Shown: positions 16,550 through 24,204 of the stretch, piece by piece
How the letters are laid out: each line of letters starts with the position of its first letter
Position numbering within the stretch: position 1 is the first letter of the stretch
DNA from: Leptospira bandrabouensis
GTDB taxonomy: Bacteria; Spirochaetota; Leptospiria; Leptospirales; Leptospiraceae
Length of the DNA stretch: 64,000 nt
Reading direction: 5' to 3'
NCBI RefSeq assembly: GCF_004770905.1
Contig: NZ_RQHT01000014.1
Coordinates: forward strand, 496,001-560,000
The notes under the pieces: generated by a model
Database searches by the model: none
What the model was told of the DNA's origin: nothing
The model's input: the letters and a program-made list of their open reading frames with translations, nothing else
Made by a program: the position numbers and the translations under genes

Positions 16550-17011
16550 ATGAACCTTTCAAAAATAAACGGAGTGTCTTTCCGAATGAAGTTCGGTATC
16601 CTAATCGGACTCTTCGTATCATTGACAATCATATCCTGTGGAGGAGAAAAAACTGAGGATACACCAACATCTAACGCTGGTTCAAAGGGAATAGGACCAG
16701 TAAAATCTGTTACCATCGGTGAATTAGACCAGGCTATGGCAGACCGTGGTAAAAAACAATTTGAAGCCAAGTGTTCCGCTTGTCACAAATTTGAAGAAAA
16801 GGTTGTAGGGCCTGCCCTTCAGGATGTAACTCTCCGCAGAACTCCAGAATGGATTATGAATATGATTCTAAATCCAATTGAGATGACTCAAAAAGATCCC
16901 ATTGGACAAGAGTTACTCGGTGAACACTTAACTCAGATGACATTTCAAAATGTAAAGGAAGAAGAAGCGAGAGAGATCCTCGAGTACTTCCGTAAGATGG
17001 ATTTAAAATAG
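16550..17011 (+). CDS. Monohaem cytochrome c lipoprotein, likely electron donor to NosZ
   Basis: 153 residues. A signal peptide ends in 'TIISC', a lipobox. The haem motif CSACH is near residue 74, and 'LTQMTF' near residue 127 offers the axial Met. The fold and size match class I cytochromes c. It lies 8 bases before nosZ, and similar cytochromes accompany clade II nosZ genes, so electron transfer to nitrous oxide reductase is the likely role. The start used allows a 13-residue lead before 'MKFGILIGL'; the later ATG at 16586 is also possible. Confidence 0.87.
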   Translation: MNLSKINGVSFRMKFGILIGLFVSLTIISCGGEKTEDTPTSNAGSKGIGPVKSVTIGELDQAMADRGKKQFEAKCSACHKFEEKVVGPALQDVTLRRTPEWIMNMILNPIEMTQKDPIGQELLGEHLTQMTFQNVKEEEAREILEYFRKMDLK

Positions 17012-17019
17012 GTAACGAT

Positions 17020-18939
17020 ATGTTAAAAAAATCAAATTTAATACTAGTTACACTCGGAATCGCTCTTTTTGCATTCGTTCCGAATTGCAAAAAGGGTGCA
17101 GCAACGGCAACACTTGCGTCTGATGCTGCTTCTAGAGTGTATGTGGCTCCGGGAGAAAAGGACGAAGTGTATGCCTTTTTGTCTGGTGGATTTAGTGGTC
17201 AGATGTCCGTTTACGGAATCCCATCTGCGAGACTATTCAAAATCATTCCCGTATTCTCTGTTTTTCCTGAAAACGGATATGGGTTTGACGAAGAAACCAA
17301 AGACATGTTGAAAACTACTCATGGTTATGTGCCGTGGGATGATAGCCATCACGTAGAAGCGTCTATGACAGATGGTAAACAAGATGGCCGTTGGATGTTC
17401 CTAAATGCAAACAACACACCAAGGCTTGCAAGGATAGACCTAAAAACTTTTGAAACAAAAGAGATTTTAGAAATCCCAAACACTGCAGGAAACCATGCTT
17501 CCCCATTTGCGACTGAAAACACAGAGTATTTGATGGCAGCAACACGTTTCTCGGTTCCTGTTCCACAAGCAAGTGTGGCGATCGACAGTTTTTCCAAAGG
17601 TGGGTTCAAAGGAACCGTCACAATGGTAAAAGTTGATAAAAACACAGGAAGACTTTCTATTGAATTACAAGTTCTTGTTCCTGGTTTTGACTATGACCTA
17701 TCACATTGTGGTAAAAAGAAATCCCATGACTGGTGTTTCTTTAGTAGTTACAACTCAGAACAAGCTCATAAAATGTTAGAAGTTGGTGCTTCTAAAAAAG
17801 ATAAAGACTTTATCTTAGCATTTAACTGGGTCCGTGCAAAAGAATGTAAAGACCAAGGAAAAGCTTACAACTTTGGTGGTGAATACGTAAACAACTTTCA
17901 CGATGAAAACAAACCTGCCGTCTCAACAAAGTTAAGCGGTGTAAAGATGTTAAATCCAAAAGATTGTCCAGGTATGATGTATTACATGCCAACACCTAAA
18001 AGTCCACATGGAACTGACGTAGACTCCACAGGAGAATACATTGTTGGTGGTGGAAAGTTAGCATCCGTCATTCCAGTTCACTCCTTTAGCAAAATGATGG
18101 AAGTAAAAGACAAAAAGGAACACCACTCGACAGAAATCGAAGGAATTCCAGTTCTTAAATACGAATCCACACTTGCTGGTGAAGTTCAAAAACCATGTCT
18201 TGGTCCATTACATACTGAGTTCGACGGTCAAGGGTATGCTTATACTTCTTGTTTCGTAAGTTCAGAGGTTGTAAAATGGAAACTAGGAACTTGGGAAGTG
18301 GTACAACATTTACCTGCTTATTATAGTGTAGGTCACTTGTCCATCGTTGGTGGTAGTTCCACTGAACCTTATGGTAAATATCTAATCGCAATGAACAAAA
18401 TCACTAAAGATAGATATCTTCCAGTGGGTATGGAGTTACCACAAAGTGCGCAGCTCTATGATATCTCTTCTGGCAAAGCTGAGTTGTTGTCTGACTTCCC
18501 AACTGTAGGGGAACCACACTATTCACAAATGATTCCAGCAAAGTTAATTATGGATAAAACTGCGAAACTCTTCCCATTAGAGGAAAACAAACATCCATAC
18601 GCGACTAAAAATGAAAACGATGCAAAAATCGTTAGACTTGGAAGTACAATCCATATCTACATGACTGCGATTCGTTCCCATTTCAAACCGGATATCATTG
18701 AAGCAAGAACTGGGGAAACTTTATACTTCCATGTAACCAACTTGGAACAAGACTATGATATTCCTCACGGATTTGCCATCGGTGGAGCACCTAACATGAC
18801 TAACCTACTCATCATGCCAGGTGAAACTAGAACTTTCAAATGGGTAGCACCAAAACCTGGTGTGTATCCTTTCTATTGCACTGATTTCTGTTCTGCTCTT
18901 CACCAAGAGATGCAACAGTACATCCGAGTGAATCCATAA
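17020..18939 (+). CDS. nosZ: Nitrous oxide reductase (Sec-type, clade II-like)
   Basis: 639 residues, the usual size. It reduces N2O to N2. The C-terminal cupredoxin domain carries the complete CuA motif 'CTDFCSALHQEM' (Cys-x3-Cys-x3-His-x2-Met) with an upstream 'HGFAIGG'. The propeller has CuZ-type histidines such as 'DDSHH' near residue 110 and 'SPHGTDVD'. The N-terminus has a short hydrophobic signal ending 'FVPNC', not the twin-arginine leader of clade I enzymes, so Sec export is expected and lipid anchoring is possible. The gene is surrounded by accessory genes for copper loading, which supports a working enzyme. Confidence 0.95.
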   Translation: MLKKSNLILVTLGIALFAFVPNCKKGAATATLASDAASRVYVAPGEKDEVYAFLSGGFSGQMSVYGIPSARLFKIIPVFSVFPENGYGFDEETKDMLKTTHGYVPWDDSHHVEASMTDGKQDGRWMFLNANNTPRLARIDLKTFETKEILEIPNTAGNHASPFATENTEYLMAATRFSVPVPQASVAIDSFSKGGFKGTVTMVKVDKNTGRLSIELQVLVPGFDYDLSHCGKKKSHDWCFFSSYNSEQAHKMLEVGASKKDKDFILAFNWVRAKECKDQGKAYNFGGEYVNNFHDENKPAVSTKLSGVKMLNPKDCPGMMYYMPTPKSPHGTDVDSTGEYIVGGGKLASVIPVHSFSKMMEVKDKKEHHSTEIEGIPVLKYESTLAGEVQKPCLGPLHTEFDGQGYAYTSCFVSSEVVKWKLGTWEVVQHLPAYYSVGHLSIVGGSSTEPYGKYLIAMNKITKDRYLPVGMELPQSAQLYDISSGKAELLSDFPTVGEPHYSQMIPAKLIMDKTAKLFPLEENKHPYATKNENDAKIVRLGSTIHIYMTAIRSHFKPDIIEARTGETLYFHVTNLEQDYDIPHGFAIGGAPNMTNLLIMPGETRTFKWVAPKPGVYPFYCTDFCSALHQEMQQYIRVNP

Positions 18940-18944
18940 CCCAT

Positions 18945-19556
18945 ATGAAAACTTTACTTTTCCAAACGTTAAGTAAAAGAAACCGACTCCTAATTTTAGG
19001 GGTCGGTTTGGTTCTCATCTCGGTTTATTTAATCCCTATTTGGTCTATTTCGATTGCAGCACCTCAGTATCCAGAAGGACTCGGAATGCAAATTTGGATT
19101 AACAAAATCACTGGTGCCACACCTTACGATCTCAAAAACATCAATCTTCTAAACCATTACATTGGTATGCAGGAAATTGTTTCGGAATCCATTCCGGAAC
19201 TACTCTTTATGCCATATGTTCTTGGTTATCTGATCTTTGGTGCCTTTATCACAGAACTCTATCCCAAAGTAGGGATGGCCATTCTTGGGATTATCAATTT
19301 GATCATCGTAGGTCTTGTTGGACTTTCTGATTTTTGGAGATGGGAATACAACTATGGACACAACTTAAATCCAGAAGCACCAATCATTGTGGAAGGAATG
19401 GCTTACCAACCGCCACTTCTTGGCTGCAAAGTAATGTTAAATATTACTGCTTGTAGTTATCCTTCTTATGGTGGTATCATTCTTGGACTAAGTCTCGCTG
19501 TCTTGGTGTATATTCTTTGGGATGAAAATCGAAGGAAAAAAACAAATGCAGTTTAA
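18945..19556 (+). CDS. NosB-like membrane protein of clade II nos clusters
   Basis: 203 residues with about four or five membrane helices (about 15-36, 85-105, 108-130, 172-195). A conserved-looking loop has 'FWRWEYNYGHNLNPEAPI' and Cys residues near 164 and 172. Clade II nos clusters typically carry a membrane protein of this kind directly after nosZ, termed NosB, of unknown mechanism; position and topology support that assignment, with no symbol given. It starts 5 bases after the nosZ stop and overlaps nosL. Confidence 0.75.
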   Translation: MKTLLFQTLSKRNRLLILGVGLVLISVYLIPIWSISIAAPQYPEGLGMQIWINKITGATPYDLKNINLLNHYIGMQEIVSESIPELLFMPYVLGYLIFGAFITELYPKVGMAILGIINLIIVGLVGLSDFWRWEYNYGHNLNPEAPIIVEGMAYQPPLLGCKVMLNITACSYPSYGGIILGLSLAVLVYILWDENRRKKTNAV

Positions 19557-19932
19557 GAGTTTAACACTAATTTGCATTTTCCTCACAGTCGCACTCGTAG
19601 GCTGTGGGGAAGTTCGTCCAGAACCATTGACCGTTGGTGAAACCAAATGTAGTCACTGCTCTATGTCGATTGTAGATATGCGATTTCATACCCAACTCAT
19701 TACATACAAAGGAAAAAGATACCATTTCGATGCCATTGAATGTATGGATCAATTTCAGAAACAAAAAGATATAAAAATAAAAAATATTTGGGTTACCAAC
19801 TATTTAGATACAAAAGAATTTATCCCTAAAGACGAAGCCATCATCATCCACTCTGATAAAATTCGTTCTCCAATGGGAGCGGGACTTGCCGCTTTTAAAA
19901 CTCATGAAGACACAATCCCTTTCCAAAAGTAA
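19546..19932 (+). CDS. nosL: Nitrous oxide reductase accessory lipoprotein NosL
   Basis: 128 residues from the ATG at 19546, which overlaps the end of the preceding gene. A signal peptide ends in the lipobox 'ALVGC'. The copper-binding part 'TKCSHCSMSIVDMRFHTQL' and 'HFDAIECMDQF' match NosL, a Cu(I) chaperone for NosZ maturation. A start 8 codons earlier (19522) is possible but gives an unusual lead. Overlap on both sides fits a single operon. Confidence 0.9.
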   Translation: MQFKSLTLICIFLTVALVGCGEVRPEPLTVGETKCSHCSMSIVDMRFHTQLITYKGKRYHFDAIECMDQFQKQKDIKIKNIWVTNYLDTKEFIPKDEAIIIHSDKIRSPMGAGLAAFKTHEDTIPFQK

Positions 19933-21244
19933 ATGTATTTATCAAAATACCAATGGGAATTTTAAACTGAATTTAATAAATCGAGTTATCCTACTTGGCA
20001 AGAGCTACTCTTTCGCAATTTTCTTTTTTATACTCATCTCGAGTTTTCCTATAAGTCCTTTATCTTCAAAAACGATTTCCGTATGTACAAATTGTACAAT
20101 AAAAACCATAAAGAGTGCCATTGCCCTATCACAAAATGGTGACACCATTAAAATCCAATCAGGAGTTTACAAGGAAGGATTTTTACCCATTACTAAATCC
20201 ATTTCCATCATCGGAGAGACAGGTGTTGTGATTGATGGACTCAAAGAAAAACATGTATTGGGAGTTTATGCCAATGGTGTGCACATTCAGAATTTAAAAG
20301 TCATAGGAAGTGGTATCTCCGATTTAAGTGAATTTGCCGGGGTTCATACGGAAAAGGTAAAAGATTGTTATTTTGAAAATTTAACTTTAGAAGACAATGT
20401 TTATGGATTTTATTTAGCAGAAACCACAAACTGCACACTCAAAAACAACACTTCCATAGGAAATGCAGAAAACGAAGTATTAGGTGGGAATGGAATCCAC
20501 CTTTGGTCTGCAAGCCATAACAAAATCATTGGGAACAAATTAAAAAAACACCGTGATGGGATATATTTAGAGTTCTCTGAACATTTGGAAATTGAAAGAA
20601 ACGAATCGGAAGAGAACATTCGTTACGGAATGCATTTTATGTTTTCCAATCATAACCAATTTAACAAAAACATTTTCAAAAATAACTCAGCAGGTGTTGC
20701 GGTGATGTATAGCAAAGAAATCATTATGGAAGAAAATGAATTTTTAGACAATTGGGGAGAAAGTTCCAACGGAATTCTACTCAAAGATATTGCAGACAGT
20801 ACACTATCCAAAAATCGATTTGAAGGAAATACCATTGCTGTCTTTGCCGATGGAATTACCAATATTAACTTCCGAAACAACGATTTTATCGATAATGGAT
20901 GGGGAATTAAAATTCTTGGAAATACAGATTATAACAAAATCACAGATAACAATTTTATAAAAAATGTTTTTGATATTAGCACCAATACAAAATCAACAAC
21001 CAATCTTTTTTCCAAGAATTATTGGGATCATTATGAAGGTTATGATTTAGACAAAGATCAAATTGGAGATATTCCACACAAAACCATTCACTTTTTTGGA
21101 TATTGGATTGCTGTGTATCCATTCCTTATGGTGCTATATGAATCACCAGTAGTTCTATTTTTACATGGAATCGAAAAAGCATTTCCCATAGTAACGCCAA
21201 TCGAATTTGAAGACCAACATCCAAGGATGAAGGAAAGAATATGA
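19904..21244 (+). CDS. nosD: NosD periplasmic copper-maturation protein
   Basis: About 446 residues. After a signal-like hydrophobic segment (about 30-48) comes a long run of right-handed beta-helix repeats rich in Asn ('NNTSIGNAENEVLGGNGIHL', 'DNNFIKN'), followed by the C-terminal 'SKNYWDHYEGYDLDKDQIGD' stretch typical of NosD. NosD works with the NosFY transporter in assembling the CuZ centre. The start is unsure: the ATG at 19904 lies inside nosL, and a shorter start just before the signal is possible. Its stop overlaps the nosF start (ATGA). Confidence 0.9.
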   Translation: MKTQSLSKSKCIYQNTNGNFKLNLINRVILLGKSYSFAIFFFILISSFPISPLSSKTISVCTNCTIKTIKSAIALSQNGDTIKIQSGVYKEGFLPITKSISIIGETGVVIDGLKEKHVLGVYANGVHIQNLKVIGSGISDLSEFAGVHTEKVKDCYFENLTLEDNVYGFYLAETTNCTLKNNTSIGNAENEVLGGNGIHLWSASHNKIIGNKLKKHRDGIYLEFSEHLEIERNESEENIRYGMHFMFSNHNQFNKNIFKNNSAGVAVMYSKEIIMEENEFLDNWGESSNGILLKDIADSTLSKNRFEGNTIAVFADGITNINFRNNDFIDNGWGIKILGNTDYNKITDNNFIKNVFDISTNTKSTTNLFSKNYWDHYEGYDLDKDQIGDIPHKTIHFFGYWIAVYPFLMVLYESPVVLFLHGIEKAFPIVTPIEFEDQHPRMKERI

Positions 21245-21948
21245 TAGAAGTAAAAAATCTTACCATCAGTTATGGGGGAAACTCTGTTGCTGTTAAAGAT
21301 GTAAATTTTCAAACAGAATCAGGTAAAATTATATCCATCATTGGTCCCAATGGTTCTGGAAAAAGTTCTCTGATCAAAGGGATTCTTGGACTTGTACAAC
21401 CCGTGGCAGGACAAATTTTATTCCAAAACAAAAATGGAGAACCGTATACCATTGGTTATATGCCACAAACTCCTCGTTTCCCAACAAATATCAAAGTCGC
21501 AGAACTAATTTCCTTTTTTAAAAAACTAGAACCCGTTGAAGAAGAAAGATTTCAAAACCTTTTGTCTATTCTAGAATTACACAATCATATGGACAAAAAA
21601 ATTGGTTCCTTATCTGGAGGAACCAAACAAAAAATCAGCATTCTTCAATGTTTTTCCTCCAAAAAAAATCTGTATGTAATCGACGAACCGACAGCAAGTT
21701 TAGATCCATACATTTCGCATTTATTAAAATCTCTTTTGGCAGAAAAGAAAAAAGAAGGATCTCTCGTCATATTTTCAACCCACATATTAAAAGAATTACA
21801 AGAGTTAGCCGACAGATTCCTGCTTTTATCTGAGGGATCGATTCTTATTGATGATTCTCCCGAAAATTTCCTTAGAAAAAACAACAAAACCGATTTGGAC
21901 CAGGCACTCATGAATTTCTGGAATGAGGAATACAAAACAAAACAATGA
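21241..21948 (+). CDS. nosF: NosF ABC-transporter ATPase
   Basis: 235 residues. Walker A 'GPNGSGKSSL', signature 'LSGGTKQKI', Walker B 'NLYVIDEPTASLDP' and the H-loop 'STH' are all present, so it should hydrolyse ATP. It is preceded by nosD and followed by the permease nosY, both overlapping by ATGA, so the three are translationally coupled. In the Nos system NosF powers a transporter thought to supply sulfur or copper species for CuZ assembly. Confidence 0.93.
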   Translation: MIEVKNLTISYGGNSVAVKDVNFQTESGKIISIIGPNGSGKSSLIKGILGLVQPVAGQILFQNKNGEPYTIGYMPQTPRFPTNIKVAELISFFKKLEPVEEERFQNLLSILELHNHMDKKIGSLSGGTKQKISILQCFSSKKNLYVIDEPTASLDPYISHLLKSLLAEKKKEGSLVIFSTHILKELQELADRFLLLSEGSILIDDSPENFLRKNNKTDLDQALMNFWNEEYKTKQ

Positions 21949-22730
21949 AAGAAATTTTATTTTTCGAAATCAAAGAAAACATACGAAGTCGCTGGGTATT
22001 TATTTACTCAGGAATTCTTATCCTTGTGATGATGATCTTAAGTTTTTTTGGAGATCAAAATGGAATTCGTTTGCTTGTAAGCACGATGAATTTAACACTC
22101 ATTGTCATTCCTCTATTCTCTATTACATTCTCTGGTATGTCATTTTTAGAATCAATGCCATTTGCAGAGGTTTTACTATCTAAATCCGTAAGTAGAAGTT
22201 CACTTTTTTTAGGAAAGTATTTGGGAATTACGATTTCTCTCTCCTTAGGTTTGTTATTCGGTCTTGGAGTTCCAGGTTTATTCCTTTTTGCGGATGACCC
22301 AAAATTTCTTTTTTTATTTTTTGAATTACTGATTTTTGGAATCTTTTTAACAGGAATTTTTGTTGCGATTGCCTTTTTAGTTTCTTCTTTTATCAGAAGA
22401 GGTGAGATTGTTTTAACCATTTCCCTACTAGTTTGGTTATATTTCTTTATCTTCTTTGATGCCCTTGTTTTTATCTTTAGTTTGTATTTGGGTGATTATC
22501 CAATCGAGATTCCCTCTCTGATTGTCATTTTATTAAACCCCATTGACTTAATTAGAATTCTTCTAATTTTGCAAACGAGTTCCTCAGCCTTACTCGGATT
22601 TTCCGGTGCCTTATTATTGAAACAATTAGGTTTGTACGGAGTGTTCGGAGTGACGGTTTTGTTTCTCAGTTTATGGGTAAGCATCCCTATATATATATCA
22701 TTCAAACGATTCCAAAAACGAAATTTTTGA
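21945..22730 (+). CDS. nosY: NosY ABC-transporter permease
   Basis: 261 residues with about six predicted membrane helices and an N-terminal 'FEIKENIRSRWVFIYSGIL' of the ABC-2 type permease family. It pairs with NosF. It is the last gene of the nos operon; the next gene has its own FNR-type promoter, 40 bases downstream. No other copper or ferredoxin-type Nos accessory genes (nosG, nosH, nosR) were found in the window. Confidence 0.9.
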   Translation: MKEILFFEIKENIRSRWVFIYSGILILVMMILSFFGDQNGIRLLVSTMNLTLIVIPLFSITFSGMSFLESMPFAEVLLSKSVSRSSLFLGKYLGITISLSLGLLFGLGVPGLFLFADDPKFLFLFFELLIFGIFLTGIFVAIAFLVSSFIRRGEIVLTISLLVWLYFFIFFDALVFIFSLYLGDYPIEIPSLIVILLNPIDLIRILLILQTSSSALLGFSGALLLKQLGLYGVFGVTVLFLSLWVSIPIYISFKRFQKRNF

Positions 22731-22766
22731 ACCATGACTTTTATCAATCAAGTGATTCGACAACTC

Positions 22767-22780
22767 TTGATTTAGATCAT
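22767..22780 (+). promoter_or_regulatory. FNR/DNR-type site before a Cys/His-rich gene
   Basis: TTGATTTAGATCAT has one mismatch in the second half-site but the same TTAG spacer as the other two sites. A near-perfect -10 (TAGAAT, 22803-22808) is centred 32 bases downstream. The start point would be at about 22814, leaving a leader of only about 9 bases before the ATG at 22823. Confidence 0.75.
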
Positions 22781-22822
22781 TGAAAAACGAAGAGGTGGCT
22801 TGTAGAATGATATTCAATTATC

Positions 22823-23236
22823 ATGAAACGTTGGTTACAAATTGCCTCGGTATTGATCTTACTTCCTTTTATAGGTAAAATCCTATTTCTGGAAACTGGA
22901 TTACTTGCCCAATCCATGTACCAACTTTCCATGATTTGTCATTGTAACCACGGCTCCAAAAACGAAATTCATAAAGAAGAGGATTCACCTCCTTCTCAAC
23001 GAATTGTTTGTCATCTAAAAAGAGATGGTGGTCCACATGTATGTTCCTGTGCGAAGAAAAAATCTGCTACCAAAGTTCTTCAATCACAATCAATGAATCC
23101 CAATTTCACTACTGTGAACAAATACAATCCAATCATTACTTATGAAGCTATAATGATCGCATTCCATTCAGACCCCCACTTACTCAATGGATTCGCAAAA
23201 TTACCTTACAAACCACCAAAACAAATTCATTCCTAA
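22823..23236 (+). CDS. Small Cys/His-rich protein, possibly metal-binding
   Basis: 137 residues. An N-terminal hydrophobic helix (about 5-30) is followed by a Cys/His-rich part: 'MICHCNHGSKNE', 'IVCHLKRDGGPHVCSCAKKK'. The spacing suggests metal coordination, perhaps Cu or Fe, but I do not recognise a family. The C-terminal half is basic and Asn-rich. It is transcribed from its own FNR-type promoter right after nosY, which places it in the same regulon, and is followed by a short terminator hairpin. Confidence 0.7.
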   Translation: MKRWLQIASVLILLPFIGKILFLETGLLAQSMYQLSMICHCNHGSKNEIHKEEDSPPSQRIVCHLKRDGGPHVCSCAKKKSATKVLQSQSMNPNFTTVNKYNPIITYEAIMIAFHSDPHLLNGFAKLPYKPPKQIHS

Positions 23237-23242
23237 TTATAA

Positions 23243-23264
23243 TGGAACGAGTTTTGTTCCTTTT
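23243..23264 (+). terminator. Short terminator hairpin
   Basis: GGAAC (23244-23248) pairs with GTTCC (23256-23260) across GAGTTTT and is followed by TTTT. It lies 8 bases after the stop of the Cys/His-rich gene. The stem is short, so termination may be partial. Confidence 0.55.
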
Positions 23265-23341
23265 ATCAGGGACAATTTAAATCAACTAGGCAAACGAATT
23301 AAAAAAGTTTAGTCCTTGGAATTTTATGCAAAGGTAATTAT

Positions 23342-24127
23342 ATGTTTAAAAATTTATTATCCACCTCTCTCGTATGTTTTATTTTCTTCAATTGTAGTAT
23401 GGCTAAAAAAACGGATGAAAATAATGTTTCGAATCTTTTAGCACTACTTGTTGCAGCAAACACCAATCCAGGTTGTTCCATCTCCAACACAGAGGCGATT
23501 AAAAGTAATCTGACTCAAGTAGAAAGTAAACCTCGTACAAAATATACTATTTCTGCTTGTGATGAAGCGGGGTTTAACAGTTTGGGATTATCGCAAAGCG
23601 AAGTGACAAAAGGTGCTACAGGAACTAGTGGCACATCTGTTTTGTACACAAACAATGATGTGATGCTCGCCACAAACAAAGGAGGAACCTCAATCGAAGT
23701 TTCTTTCACTATGAACTCAGCCTCAAGTACATTAGATGTTATTGGTTATGGTACAGGCAGTCCTTTAAGTGGTCCCACTTATCGATTGATTGCTGGTGCT
23801 CAAACACAATATAAAAATGCATCCAATGTATTTGGGAACACAGGGAAAGGTGGGTCAGTTTCTGCACCCATTCCTGCTGTTGGAACCAATTATACATATT
23901 GTTTAGACTTTCAATACACAATGGGAGGATCTAGATTCTTAAATGGTTTCAATAAACCATGTTCGGAAGTCTCTGATGCAGAAAGAGGATCTATGGCTTA
24001 TTATCCGATCATGCAAATGATGAATGTTCCTGTTTATACTGGCGGAAACCGATTGGGTTTTGTGTTGAATGGAGTGACTGTTACTTCTTTCACAATCGGA
24101 TCCATTGTATCAAATACAGAAATGTAA
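23342..24127 (+). CDS. Hypothetical lipoprotein, 261 residues
   Basis: Signal peptide ending in 'FIFFNC', a lipobox of the loose spirochaete type. The mature protein has four or more Cys residues (near 43, 69, 188 and 208) and Gly/Thr/Ser-rich stretches typical of a surface beta-structure. I recognise no family; a Leptospira-specific lipoprotein is likely. A strong terminator follows at 24149-24183, so it ends its own unit. It may be read with the preceding gene despite the weak hairpin at 23243. Confidence 0.72.
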   Translation: MFKNLLSTSLVCFIFFNCSMAKKTDENNVSNLLALLVAANTNPGCSISNTEAIKSNLTQVESKPRTKYTISACDEAGFNSLGLSQSEVTKGATGTSGTSVLYTNNDVMLATNKGGTSIEVSFTMNSASSTLDVIGYGTGSPLSGPTYRLIAGAQTQYKNASNVFGNTGKGGSVSAPIPAVGTNYTYCLDFQYTMGGSRFLNGFNKPCSEVSDAERGSMAYYPIMQMMNVPVYTGGNRLGFVLNGVTVTSFTIGSIVSNTEM

Positions 24128-24148
24128 TTTTTCTCTCCAAACACTTGT

Positions 24149-24183
24149 CATACTGGTGAATTGAGTAGCCAGTATGATTTTTT
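24149..24183 (+). terminator. Rho-independent terminator
   Basis: CATACTGG (24149-24156) pairs with CCAGTATG (24169-24176) across a 12-base loop, and a T run follows (24178-24183). It ends the transcription unit of the lipoprotein. Confidence 0.85.
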
Positions 24184-24204
24184 GGAAAAGGTCAGAGCAC
24201 CCAA

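Noticed and set aside
22055..22420. Minus-strand open frame of about 121 codons inside nosY
   Set aside because: It is fully antisense to a clear permease gene, is Lys-rich with no domain, and has no ribosome site. It is a by-product of the AT-rich sense frame.
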